64,000 nucleotides of DNA, from assembly GCA_001972305.1 (NCBI GenBank), contig BDDD01002108.1:15795-79794 (forward strand), given 5' to 3'. The position numbers were made by a program, and so were the translations under genes. Below the pieces are notes generated by a model, which worked only from the letters and a program-made list of their open reading frames with translations, did no database searches and was not told the DNA's origin. The first letter of the stretch is position 1. The number at the start of each line of letters is the position of its first letter. This DNA comes from Cephalotus follicularis (lineage: Eukaryota > Streptophyta > Magnoliopsida > Oxalidales > Cephalotaceae). Shown piece after piece: positions 11,291 to 22,134 of this stretch.

Positions 11291-12582
11291 TGTTCAGAGA
11301 CAATTTTGCCTCTAATGCCTACTGTTTAATCTCAATTGAATGAAATTGGAATTGGGTTCATAAGGGATGGTTCTAATAATCAACCTCTTATAATTGTAAT
11401 TGTTTTACAGCAAGTGAAAAACTTATATAGATCCTTGTAGATTGCATGTAATGTTGTTGAGTGACTATTTTGTGCAATTCTTGAATTGTTAGGCAATCTT
11501 ACCTATTGCTAGTGCTACTGTTATTGATGTTCTGTTTTCTTAAAATGATTACAACATCTTTATTTCAAGGGTTACTAATATTGAACACTATATGCATAGT
11601 TATGTTTTAACCACTAAATGATATATGCATATTTTGAAGGTTTTTCACTTATTTTGAAAGAAAACCTAAGGTTATTGAATTGAGTTCTCTAAGTTAGTGT
11701 TTATAGTTTTCTTAAACGAAAACTCAATGAAATGTAATGTTTTCCCAAAAGAGATTTTATTGAAGTGTTATATTACATTACTTATATGTGATATCAGTGA
11801 TTAATTGTGATTGAGTGATGCTGATGGTTTAGTGATTGGAATGTGTCACTAACTACAGCGGGTGAGCGGATGTGTCAGGAGTTGGCTCGAGCTTATTTAC
11901 CCCACCTATCTGCCTTGCAGATTGTGAGTGTTAACTACCCGCCAAGTGCCGGCAGTAGTGATTGCCTTTTCTATCATCATCGGAGTATATGGTGGTGGTT
12001 AGGCTGTGCATCGGTTGGGCTAGGAGGTAGCACGAGATGACACCCAATAGTGGTCTTCGGACAAATGATTTAATTGATTGTACCATTGTGCGGTATTCTT
12101 GTTGATTGATCGTTGTAGCCACTTGGCATGTTTTCTTATATATATTGACATATATAACTGTTTTCAAAATGATAAACTGTCATACATGTCTTGCATCATA
12201 TATCTCTTTATCATGCATATCTTCCTGCTTAGCCAAGTGAGGACAATGGCTAATACCAACTCTTCAGATTTGCCGAAGTGAAGTGGAGTTAGCTGCTGAA
12301 GCCGTACGTGGAGGCTTCTGCTTACCTTAAGGTTGTTATGTGTAATGGTTATGTTTTGTAATGAATAAAGTTACACTTCGTTGTTGTATTTACATTTCCA
12401 TATGTAATATATAACATATACTTTTGAGCTTAAACACGTAGTATGGGCTGCGTGTGCATGCTACCCTTTTAATCCAGTATGTTGTGCTTCCGCAAAAGTT
12501 TTAAGTTTTATGTGTTTTGGTATAATACTGGATTTATGTGATATCATATATGTTTGTTAAAATGGGGTGTGAAACAATTTCC

Positions 12583-13980
12583 CCAACACACCGACCATTA
12601 AATTACAACACCTTGAAGAAAGGCTGAAGGTGGTTGCGCCTGGCACGTATGCTTTCAAGGCCTAGTTTATTTTGTACTCTATTGGCAAGTTGCTATGTTC
12701 GATCACAGACGTATACCCTCCGTCAAAATATGTGTCATGCTTGAACAACAACACACTAACATGGCATACCAACTTGGTCGAGCAAGTGCATGACGCCCCG
12801 CTACATGGCATCCAGGCCCAACAGTAGTCCTCGAAGAAGACATACGCGCATGGATACGTGCTAGTACTACAATTATTATAGCACCACAAGACCCATTATG
12901 AAACATAAATTTGATTTTGTTGAGTAAGACATTACTCGTTTTGTTTCTTCTTTGTGTAGGTGCTATTTTTGGACCATGTCAGTACGATAGGTTGGTCTAG
13001 CAAGCACGATGTCACCCGGTATGTCGCCTTACCGATTGTTGGTGCTTGGGGAGAGGAAGAAATTTGACGGACCCTGTGGAAGGCTGGTGATTACGAGAAA
13101 CATCTTAACACTAAGGTACTGACGATTGGAAAGCAAAGCACAAACTATATTTACTGCATAACTAAGTGACTAACAGTGAAATTATCGCCTTACTGGATCG
13201 TTAAGTACATCTGGGACACATGAGCGCGTACATCCTAGAACCAAGTGTAGAGAAGGATGAGGAATAATCCTAGTGGTGATGCAGGTACGTAAACACACGT
13301 GTTTACGTCATTTGGTTTTTTTTTAAAGTAGTTGACTAACCTTTTGTGCCACATGATTCATGTAGACATTGGAGACCAAGGTTGAACAAATGTTGCATTC
13401 GAGAGTCGAAGCGGCTGAAAAATGTATGGAGATGGTTGTCCAAGGGAAAATGCAGGATATGCAGCTGAGGTAGGATGCCCGACTGGCATCAATTGAAGAC
13501 AAGTATGGAACAAACTGCAAGAGGTGAGACAGAGTGTTGAAACAAGACTTCTAGAGGTTGCTCTGGAAGCGAAGGATGCCAAAGTGTTCGTTAAGGAAGC
13601 AACAACCCAAATCGGGCTGAGGGAAGAAATGTTTACCCTATGGTAAGAAGTTAAAGCTCAATTCTTATTGATACGTAATGAAATTAAGAATGCACTCACG
13701 AAGGGTCATCTAGTAAAGACTCCCACCGAAAGACCAGGAGAGGAGATGACACTTAACCCAACCCGAACTTCCCCGCATGTATCACGATGTCAGTCACCTA
13801 CAAAGGTCATTGGTAGGGTTGTGGTTCAAGTCAACGCTCTTGGATAGCCGACAGAGATAGAGGCATTCGAGAGCCCATGGTTGTCACCAACTACATCAGA
13901 GCCTTCTTCCAACGGTCTGTCACCTCGAAAACTGTTTGGAGATAAGTCGACTGCAAAAAAATGATAAGGTATACCCGCAC
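12583..13980 (+). pseudogene. Decayed multi-exon gene of unrecognised plant family
   Basis: The first open stretch (about 12600-12900) reads LEERLKVVAPGTYAFKA, then a segment like KYVSCLNNNTLTWHTNLVEQ, ending in a Leu-rich stretch and HKTHY. After an AT-rich interval ending in TGTAG at 12958, it resumes with LFLDHVSTIGWSKHDVTRYV. A later block (about 13367-13970) encodes a Glu/Lys/Gln-rich helix of coiled-coil type, then a Ser/Pro-rich tail ending SPRKLFGDKSTAKK before a stop. Several in-frame stops and at least one frame change show it is dead. The style resembles the large plant families seen with plant-mobile-domain and Ulp1-type transposon proteins, but I do not recognise it. It could be a host gene or transposon cargo. 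Confidence 0.5.
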
Positions 13981-13984
13981 ACAA

Positions 13985-14864
13985 AATATAGCCACTGGTC
14001 GTTTCTTATAGTCACATTTACTTATTTATGCTATCATATCATGATCCGTTGCCAATTTACTTAGGGAAGATAAATTTTGTTATTCACGGCGTACCTTTCA
14101 CATGATAATACATGTGCAATTGTAATAGGAATGCACTTGGGAGAAATGGTCCTAAACTACTAAGTCATCCATCATACATGATGCAACGACCTTAAAAAAT
14201 GAAATAAAGGAACATAACGATGACTGTTATGGGGGATAAATGTAGCATCATGTCCTGAATAAGGCTTTCACTGAAAACCTATATTCATGGATTTGCAAAC
14301 GATTATTTTTATTTCAAGATAATTATTAATTTGTTGCGTAAACAATAACTTTCACAGTTACGTATTATAGTTGTAACAGAGGCTGGATTGACTAGTTTGT
14401 TTTAATTGTTGCATGAGATTATTCGTAAAGTATGATGGCATATTATAATACATGTTCTATGTCAATTCTCACCCAATTATGAATGCTTTTTAACATTTTC
14501 ATTGCAGAGGCAGACAATAAAGGCCCATACACTGACACCGGGGGACAACATATTATGCAACTATATACTATTTTCAGCAAAATCAGCAATTGGGTACACA
14601 ATTCATATATTATAAGTAGTATTTTTCTTTCTATGTTTGTATATCATTCATATATATCCACACATAATTTTTTTTTATAACAAATACACACACATATATA
14701 AATATGTGATTTACATGTATATAACTACTACACTCGGCATGTCATAAACTAGATGAGCCTGTAATAAACTTTGGTGAAGCACATGGCGGTGTAAGGGAAA
14801 TGAGGTGTCCTAAGGCTCAAGGATGGCTCAATGACCAAGTAAGTTGTCATAGAGATTGTAGGAT
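13985..14864. other. AT-rich spacer, nothing recognised
   Basis: No coding signal, RNA gene or repeat boundary found. There are poly-T and TATATA runs near 14630-14720. GTATG at 14865-14869 directly precedes the LTR-like end at 14870 and may be its target duplication, but no partner was found. Confidence 0.4.
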
Positions 14865-15239
14865 GTATGTGTCACACCCGTCCCAATCGGTACTAGATGA
14901 TCTTACCGAGACGGAAGTGACAATCACATGGAAAGCCTCCTTTCAGAAACCGCCATGTGATATCTTAAAACTTGTTTTGAAAACTGTCTAAAACCATATA
15001 ATCACATTAAAAATCATAAAGTTGAATTTTCAATAAAACTTGCAAATAATTATAAATCTTAAATTTTTACAAAAATCGGGCATGGGGTATCCATTTATCG
15101 GACTATGCCCCTTGTAAAGAAAACATAATTCATAAAATGGGCTCAACCCTCAGCAAACCACAACTTAAAACAGTAAACATGCATGGGTTGAGCTCCACCT
15201 CAACCATATTATCAAAGCATGAATTATAAATAGGGCCCG

Positions 15240-15858
15240 TGTGACATCCGTGTCCTTATACGGTCTGTGTCTGTGAGCCTGCGTGGCTTCTGTCTGTCTA
15301 TCAGTCTGTTTATCTGTTTTCTGGCATTCATGATATGCATCATGACATTATTTAAATTTTTACGATTTTATTTTGATGGTTTTCTGCATAAGAAATTAAA
15401 TTGTCTTTCCGTAAATTAAACAATGTTTTACTGAAACTGCTGCTGATTTCGGAAAATAGGCCAAGTGGTATGTCCTAAACATCCGATTTTTATCCATATC
15501 GGGTAAATTCTGGGTAAAACCCAGTCCGTTTTGGGTTGAATATATAAGGGAAAATGTCATTTTTTTTGGCATTTTTGGACTTTCTCTCTCTCCCCGCTTT
15601 CTCTCTCCTCTCTCCCGTCTCTCTTCCGATTTGCTTCTGCCGCCGGCGTCAGTGCCGATCTGACGCCGGCAAGGGTACCAACGGGACTGCATCGTCCTCC
15701 CGAGCACGCCGAGCCCCACCCCTACACCGGCCGACGTCTCCTCCGGCGTGCGCGACGCCTTCTCCCTCCGCCCCTATTTTCCTTCGTTCCGGCACCTCCG
15801 GTGGTCGTCACGGCAAGGGGAGGCCAGATTCGGACTCCTGACGACGAGAGGAAGCGAA
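15240..15858 (+). repeat. 5' fragment of a plus-strand LTR inside G's LTR
   Basis: Starts TGTGACATCCGTGTCC, close to the minus-strand start of G's LTR (TGTAACATCTGTGTCC). It has a good TATA box (TATATAAGG near 15540), followed by TC-rich and then GC-rich leader sequence up to about 15850. The right end stops abruptly against G-type sequence and no closing CA edge or target duplication was found. Confidence 0.5.
15540..15548 (+). promoter_or_regulatory. TATA box of the LTR fragment
   Basis: TATATAAGG lies about 300 bp into the LTR fragment. The CTTTCTCTCTCT leader begins some 35-40 bp further on, a normal distance for a plant RNA polymerase II start. Confidence 0.5.
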
Positions 15859-16224
15859 CGGTACACAAATGTCTCCATAGATATAAAAAAACCCATAATG
15901 ATACACAATAAATGGGCTCCACAAATACGATAAGATCCACAATGACACCCAACAATGGGCTCCACAAAGGAAATCAAGATTCACAAATGTAAACGAAATC
16001 CACGATAAGGAATCTGAAATCTCAACAAATGTAATATGGATAAGGCTATAAGCACAAGGTAGATAGAAATGTGAATCCATGGAAATAATCTCGATGCTCA
16101 AGTGAAGATCTCCATAATTATAAACAAAATACACAATGTATAACAGAATCCTCAAATATAACAAAATTCACAAAATGTGCCAACGTATGAATAAAATATA
16201 TGGAGATGCTGGTACAAATAAAAT

Positions 16225-16280
16225 ATCATCTCATCTCATCTCATCTCATCCCATCTCATATCAGCTCATCTCATCTCATG
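16225..16280 (+). repeat. TCATC-type short tandem repeat in G LTR
   Basis: Runs of TCATC with a few variants, within the G LTR. A shorter run is present at about 25012-25032 in the second, rearranged G LTR copy, so it belongs to the family. Copies of a longer unit containing ACGATGGGC follow to about 16640. Confidence 0.7.
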
Positions 16281-18049
16281 CATCATACGTAACACCGCAC
16301 CCCCTACGATGGGCCTACGTGCAAAAATATCTCAATATCATCTCATATCATGCATCATACATAGCACCCCACCTCGTACGATGGGCTAGCTATAGCAAGC
16401 ACCCCACCCTGAACTATGGGCCTACGTGCAAAAATATCTCAATATCATGCACTGGTGCAGAGAGTCTATAGATTGGGCATCATATGTAACATCTTACCCT
16501 CCTCCGATGGGCAAGCTATCGACGCCTGCTGCAATCAATGTAACACCCCATCATACACCAATGAACCTGCTACGGAAACGTGGCTATGGAAGACCGTTGC
16601 AGTCCCATGTAACACCCCATCATTGACCGATGGGCCTGCTACGGAGAGTTGGGCATCAAACGAACAACTCACCCTCTTCCGATAGGCCTGTCACAGGGCA
16701 CTAAGCATCATAACACAGGGTGTATCCAGTATCAGCGTACAAAGCACAATCTCATAATAATGCACATAAGGAAAGGTGACATTGTCACCCATAACAAGAA
16801 ATAATCATCCAATAGACAACAAAGCGTATCATAACAATGGACAAGGAACAGTCACTACGACTGAATCAAATACGAAAATCCAAACTCGAATAAGATTATC
16901 CATAACCGTCTCATATGAAGAATAAATATAAAGGGCACATATCACATCAAAGGAATTTCAGAAACAAGTAAGGTATAGGAAGGGAATGTCCCACTCACTG
17001 TATCAATGCCAATGACCACCGCGGACTAGTGCCATTAGGATCTGGTTCAACTATCGGATCCTCGTCATCGTTTGGAGGCTCCATCATCTTGGTCCACCTC
17101 CTTCACACTACATGAATAGTACACTTTCGTTACATCCTACAAAAATACAGCAAACACTGCTCGCCACTGGAGCTCCAGCCAGATTCCGGCCAACACGTCG
17201 GAGCTCCGGCCACGCTAAACCCGACCCCTAAATCTGTCGATTTACACATTGACAGCCGGGACTCACTGTGACTTGCCTCAGAACGCCGAGTCATAGTTGA
17301 CAGTGAGTCCAACTCACTGAGTTGACTCGTCGTCTTCAACAACTCTGGTCACTTGACAAAAGCGACACAAAACCTCGGTTCTATGCATCTACACCCGAGA
17401 CTCAGCAAGACTCGGTGCTATATCGCCTCGTCGGAGCTTAGGCCACAACGCCTAAGCTCGGGTCACGCCACCGCCGACCTCTAAAACCATTGATCTACAC
17501 GTTGGTGATCGAGACTCTCTGTCACTCGGCGCGCAGCACTTAGCTACAGCTGGGGGCTAGTCAAAACGACCGAGTTGACTCAGTAGGCTAAATCCGGCGG
17601 ATTTTGGCCGAAAAATGCATAAACTACCATCATAATGGGAAGAGCTAATCTTTTAGACAAAGACCGGCCCCCACTCAAGACGATATCGTCGGTGGAAGCG
17701 AGCGACAGTGACGGCAAAGCTCTAAGCTTTGCCGCTGGTGAGAAGAAGGGGAAAGAGGAAGGAAGAGAGGAAGAGTACCTGGAAGTGGGGCTCGCCATCC
17801 TTCTCTTCCAGTTGTCGGTTCAGCGCGTCACGCCTCTCTTCTCTGGCGCTCATCTCTCTCTCATTCCCAATAGCGCAAAAAAATGCGCCCGTTTCTATCT
17901 TTTTCTCTCTTTTAGTTACGGCGCCTAGCGCCTTCTAGATTTTATTTTATTTTTACATGATGCCCATAATCTGCTACAATATACAACGATATTAAATTAT
18001 GATTTTACGAAATACACTTTACTATTCCAAGGGGGACACAGATGTTACA

Positions 18050-18066
18050 ATTCCCCCCCTCCCCCC
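18050..18066 (-). other. Polypurine tract of element G
   Basis: On the minus strand a 17-base purine run (G-rich) directly precedes TGTAACATC, marking the junction of internal region and 3' LTR. Confidence 0.7.
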
Positions 18067-18679
18067 CGATACTTAGTGAAGCCACATGAAACTTGATAAT
18101 TTAATATATATATATATATACATGTAAAGTTCCAAGCAATCTACACCATCAATAACCCGAATCGATAGAAATAAGTCAATTTGTTGAGTCCGTCATAGTC
18201 ATGTCTTGGCTGTGTCTATGGAAGTCCTGTGACAAAGCTCGTCTTAGTACTATTCTCTCCCAAGCCCGCTTAACTTCAGAGTTCTGATGGGATCTGGTGC
18301 ATTAGTGCCGGTATGATCGCACCCCAAAGCGGTCTAGATCATAGGTGAGCTGAATCGACAGAAGTGAGCCTTTTGGGTAGGTCATCCCAGTATGACTTAT
18401 ATCGCATCGTACCTTAGCTGTGTCTGTGTCGGTCATGTGTTGAAGTCTATCATGACATGATCCCACTTCCGCTTGAGAATATAGAGTAGTTGTAATAGAA
18501 TTGAAGTTTTCTACTACTCTGCATTGACTTACTGGTATATTGAACATCTGGATATCAAAGTTACGATATCTCTTTTCATATTGTTCTACCAGAAGTGCTC
18601 TCTCAAGCTATGATACACTTGGCATTACTATGATGCATCGCGTAAGATAAGTTATGATCTTCTCCAAAAATTTATGTTT
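18067..18679 (-). pseudogene. Internal remnant of G, left part
   Basis: Between G's polypurine tract and the target duplication of the solo LTR at 18685. No protein domain could be read. It contains a TA dinucleotide run (about 18102-18120) and the 5S-like sequence listed separately. Confidence 0.4.
18222..18325 (-). pseudogene. 5S rRNA-like fragment
   Basis: Read on the minus strand from 18325 it matches plant 5S rRNA from its first bases: GGTGCGATCATACC, GCACTAATGCACC, GATCCCATCAGAACTC and the A-box region AGTTAAGCGGGC, then GGGAGAGAATAGTACTA. The last third, which includes the C box, has diverged. A second, poorer stretch resembling the 5S 3' part lies at about 18370-18410. 5S-derived sequence is known in Cassandra TRIM elements, but no Cassandra-size LTR pair is visible. 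It is either a stray 5S pseudogene or a retroelement capture. Confidence 0.75.
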
Positions 18680-18684
18680 AACGG

Positions 18685-21520
18685 TGTAACACCCCCGAGC
18701 TGTGGGAGCCGCTACAGGTGCATATAACAAAACTTAACATAACTAATCATACTAGAAAAGTTCGTCTTTATTAAAACGTGATGGTTTAAAGCATAGCCAA
18801 TAACACACTGAAACTGATCATAAACTGAAACTTATTCATAATCCAAGAGTCATAAATTAAAATGAACATATTGTTTATTAAACGGGTCCCACTATGACCA
18901 TATAAACACAAAAGGGATCAGCTCCTAGATGATCCTCAGACATAAAGGAGTCACTCTCATCACACATTGCCCCGTTGCTCCTGATAACCTGCCGCATGGA
19001 AACAAAAACGCGGCTGAGCAAACCTCAGTACGAATATAGAATGTAAAACAGTAACGATATTTTAAGCAAGAAGATTTCAAAAGTACTTTTAAGCAGAAAT
19101 CTTAACCAATAAAATAGTTTAAACATACTTTGTAATGCCCATGGAAAAACATGCAAACCAAGTTCATAACCTTGAAACCATAAAGTATACCTTTCCAAAA
19201 CATAGGTTCCATAACTGAGCACCAAAACCCATAACATATCGAAAACACATAGTAGCAAGGGGTTCACGACACCCACATTGGCAAATAGAATTACAGTGTA
19301 CGGCACTACACATACAATTCCCATATCATAACATATCCCAAAACATATAACTAGGATCGATCCACACGCCTCTATCACAAATCCTATTCAAGGATATCCC
19401 AAAGAGACGCCGTAAACTAATCACACCGTTACGGAAAGTGTCATGCCCCCGTACCAGGCCCACAGCATGCCTATGGTAACCCCATAGGTGGTTATAAAAG
19501 CTCAGTATTTCACCATTTCAAAACTTGATTTCATCAAATCAATTTAAAATGCATAGAAAGGTTTCCCAAACATAATCATAAATCGTTCTCAAACGATATA
19601 GTTTCACATAACGTATACTTTCATAATAAAAAAGGCAACTCTTTAATTTTCACAATAAAGCGACATATCACAGCTGAATTCATAAAGTCAGAAATATTCG
19701 TTTTTGTAAAATATCAAACTGACTTCATTTGAGACATGCAAAATATACTTAGTTCATAAAGCCAAATAAAATATATCATAAAACTGAATTCATTTCAAAT
19801 AATTCAGATGTCCAAAACTGATTTTATTTCGCTAAAATCGAAGATAGTAGCAAAGAGCAGAATCTCATTAAAACAAAACAGATTCAATTCAGATAAAATC
19901 GAATGATAACTAAAACAAGAATCCGTATTTTATCCTCAAAACAGAACTGAATTTGTGCTCTAATAAAATCAGTAAGAGTGTATCAAGGAACGAAGATCCG
20001 TACCTTATGCGATCATAGACTAACTTACGAATATCCGGTAAACTTAATTTGCCTCACGTAGCACAACAATCTATTCAACATAACAATATTCAAATAAGGG
20101 TCTAAAATTCATGTTAGGCATAAAACAGAATCATAATGATGTTTAAAATAGACCTTGATCATTGGGAGAATAAATGGATGAAAACAGAAAGTTACAAGAC
20201 AATCCAGCCGACTGTTTCAGGGATCCAGTCGACTGTTCAAGGGGTGGCAGTCGACTACACAACAGGGCCAGTCGACTACTCAACCTGGACTGCAGGCAGT
20301 CGACTGAATCAGGGGTCCAGCCGACTACTCAACATAAGATAGTTGACTGTTCGTACAAGACAGCCCACTACACAAACTAAACAGCCGACTGTTCATATGG
20401 GCAGTCGACTGCTCTAGGTGACAGAACAGCTGTTTAGTGCAGTTTTGTGCAATCTAGTTGCCAAAACTCGAATTTTTCATCACCAGAAGATTACCAACAT
20501 GCAAAACAACTTTATATGGCATGTAAAACGATGTTATAACACAAAATTTGGCAGGAACATATTGACATCGAATTATTTAAAGGTGACAGGGACATAAACC
20601 ATAGCATACCAATGCATAACCCAATTCAGTCCACTTATCACTCTCACATGCCTCAAAACCAGATTATATAACACTCCCTAGATGTCTGCAGATTGCTGCT
20701 AACACAAGATTTATTTGACAGAAAAATAAGAAGGCAGAAATTTAGACAACTCCTTCTCTAGCAACCTATACATGCTAAAACAAATTCTGGATCATTTAAT
20801 AGCATAACCATCACAAATAAGCATCAACTAACCTGCGATGGCTACACTAACTGAAGAAGAACATATCTGTTCGACAGAATCAAAGGAGAAAAACATACAC
20901 TCAAAATGTTGACAGTGCTATACCATTAACAATAAAACAATTACTGAATTGAACCTTGATGAAACTAACCTTATAAATGGAGTAAGAAGACACAGAAATC
21001 ACAGCCTCAATGACACAGCAAGTTCGGCAGTAGCAACACACAGAAAGAGATAGCCAATTCCATGGCATTGTCTCACATAAATAGCAAAAGGGAAGTAAAA
21101 CGGGAAAGAAGAGAGGATTGAGGGAAAGATAAGGAATAAATGGGATAGAATAAGGTTGATAAGGAAGAAGATGATTGTTGCCGTGTGAAAGTAATGAGGG
21201 AAGGAGAGAGTTTGGGAGAGGAGAGGGAAGAATAGGAAAGAAAGAAGAAAATAAGAAAGGAAGGAAAAAAAGGAATTAAGAGAAATAGGGATTTTGAAAA
21301 TAATTTGTTTTAAAAAGGATTATAATTATGTATTTATAAATTGGTTTGTAATGATAATATGACTAAGCTTAACCAACCAAAAAGTTCATACTAACATGCC
21401 CAAAACTAAGGCTGGTATCAGTCAGCCCAAAAACATAAACCCAACATAGAACAGACAAATGCTTAAACGAAACAGATAAAACTCGTCAGAAAAATACGTA
21501 CAGGCAAGCAGGGTATTACA
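18685..21520 (-). mobile_element. Solo LTR, E family (2.84 kb)
   Basis: Plus-strand edges TGTAACACCC...GGGTATTACA, flanked on both sides by the same five bases AACGG (18680-18684 and 21521-21525). On its own strand it starts TGTAATACCCTG like element E and shares E's segments, for example GTGATAGAGGCGT and GTGTAGTGCCGTACAC. One palindrome array is present at 20207-20409. No internal region is attached, so it is the product of LTR-LTR recombination inside element G. Confidence 0.92.
20207..20409. repeat. 21-bp phased palindrome array in E-family solo LTR
   Basis: Ten cores at 20207, 20228, 20250, 20271, 20299, 20320, 20342, 20363, 20384 and 20404. Steps are 21, 22, 21, 28, 21, 22, 21, 21 and 20. 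The version is CAG(T/C)CGACTG or CAGTCGACTAC. Eight of ten keep the central CpG. Both E LTRs have a similar block at about the same distance from the LTR start, also with a single 28-bp step. Confidence 0.92.
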
Positions 21521-21525
21521 AACGG

Positions 21526-22129
21526 CTTCGTTGTGAAATGCACACAACCTATCTCCATACATCAGCGTTTGTCTAGTGATCCTGAAGAGTAAACAATTGA
21601 GCTCCCATGTCTAAGACTGACAAGTTCACTTACAAAGATTCTGACTTCTCTAACAAGGTAGATAACTCGATTGAGGATGGGCAAGTAGAAAACAACCTAC
21701 TCAGAGCATCTGTAACCACATTCTCTTTGCTCGGTGATAGACGATGGTGTTATCATAGTTCTTAATTATCTCCACCCATCTTTGCTTGAGCTTCAAATCC
21801 TTGTCTTTAAAGATCTAAATAAAACCGACATTCCTCCACAATAGGTGATGTCTACCAAAAGTAGAGCATGAATTTCATGTCTCGATCAGAAATTATGGTC
21901 TTAGGAAGACCATGAAGCCTTATATATATAAACATTTATATAAAACATAATTAATGCATAATTTAAATGCTGATGTCGTGGATGAGATGCACGTGTTGAA
22001 ATTCTGGTAGGCATGCCCTCATGGTCTGACGTCGACTGCAACAGACTTAGCAACTATCTTACTGCTATTTGAAATGGATAAAGACAGGGGGGTTAGTCTA
22101 AATGACCAAGTGAGCAGGAACCAAACATC
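21526..22129 (-). pseudogene. Internal remnant of G, pol fragments
   Basis: Two Ty3/gypsy pieces are readable on the minus strand. One is an integrase-core segment (LHGLPKTIISDRD, about 21880-21920). The other resembles the RNase H end (KQRWVEIIKNYD and TDALSRL, about 21690-21810). Their order is not the usual one, so the region is rearranged as well as decayed. Confidence 0.6.
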
Positions 22130-22134
22130 CCCTG

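Larger units (their letters stand above)
5140..12575 (+). mobile_element. Ty3/gypsy element A2, Tekay/Del-like, 5' LTR truncated by A1
   Basis: Plus-strand LTR retrotransposon with all internal parts in order: primer site, gag, protease, RT, RNase H, integrase, a chromodomain-like tail, polypurine tract and 3' LTR. Only the last 319 bp of the 5' LTR are present. The rest should lie left of A1, outside the window. The shared 310 bp of the two LTRs differ at about 13 positions (near 4%), suggesting roughly 1-2 million years with the plant LTR rates usually applied. Broken, with around five or more breaks. The right edge (12573-12576) is uncertain because the last LTR bases are altered. Confidence 0.92.
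10182..12575 (+). repeat. A2 3' LTR (2.39 kb)
   Basis: Begins TGTAATAACCGT after the polypurine tract and ends near GGGGTGTGA at 12571-12576. It contains palindrome array block 1 (10349-10408), a leader with GAGAGAGGGGAAGAAAAGAG near 10598, a TATATCAGCTG segment near 10669, and a donor-like GGTAAG at 10798-10803. The best array (11140-11290) follows. The last 320 bp match the 5' remnant. Confidence 0.9.
14870..18049 (-). repeat. LTR of old gypsy element G, with inserted fragment
   Basis: The right edge is clear. On the minus strand a polypurine tract (18050-18066) is followed by TGTAACATCTGTGTCCCC. The left edge, TGTCACACCCGTCCC at 14870, fits an LTR end of TG...CA form. A GC-rich, CT-rich leader (about 17640-17900 on the minus strand) and CACTGAGTTGACTC-type repeats (17250-17340) resemble the leader of element D's LTR, so the two families are related. 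The plus-strand fragment at 15240-15858 interrupts it. The exact extent is an inference. Confidence 0.6.

Noticed and set aside
15396-15850. Proline/arginine-rich proteins in the GC-rich stretch
   Set aside because: Open in several frames on both strands because of GC richness. The region is the leader of an LTR fragment just downstream of a TATA box.
18222-18325. Functional 5S rRNA gene or Cassandra element
   Set aside because: The C-box region has diverged, there is no clear T-run terminator, and no 250-350 bp LTR pair carrying 5S sequence is present.
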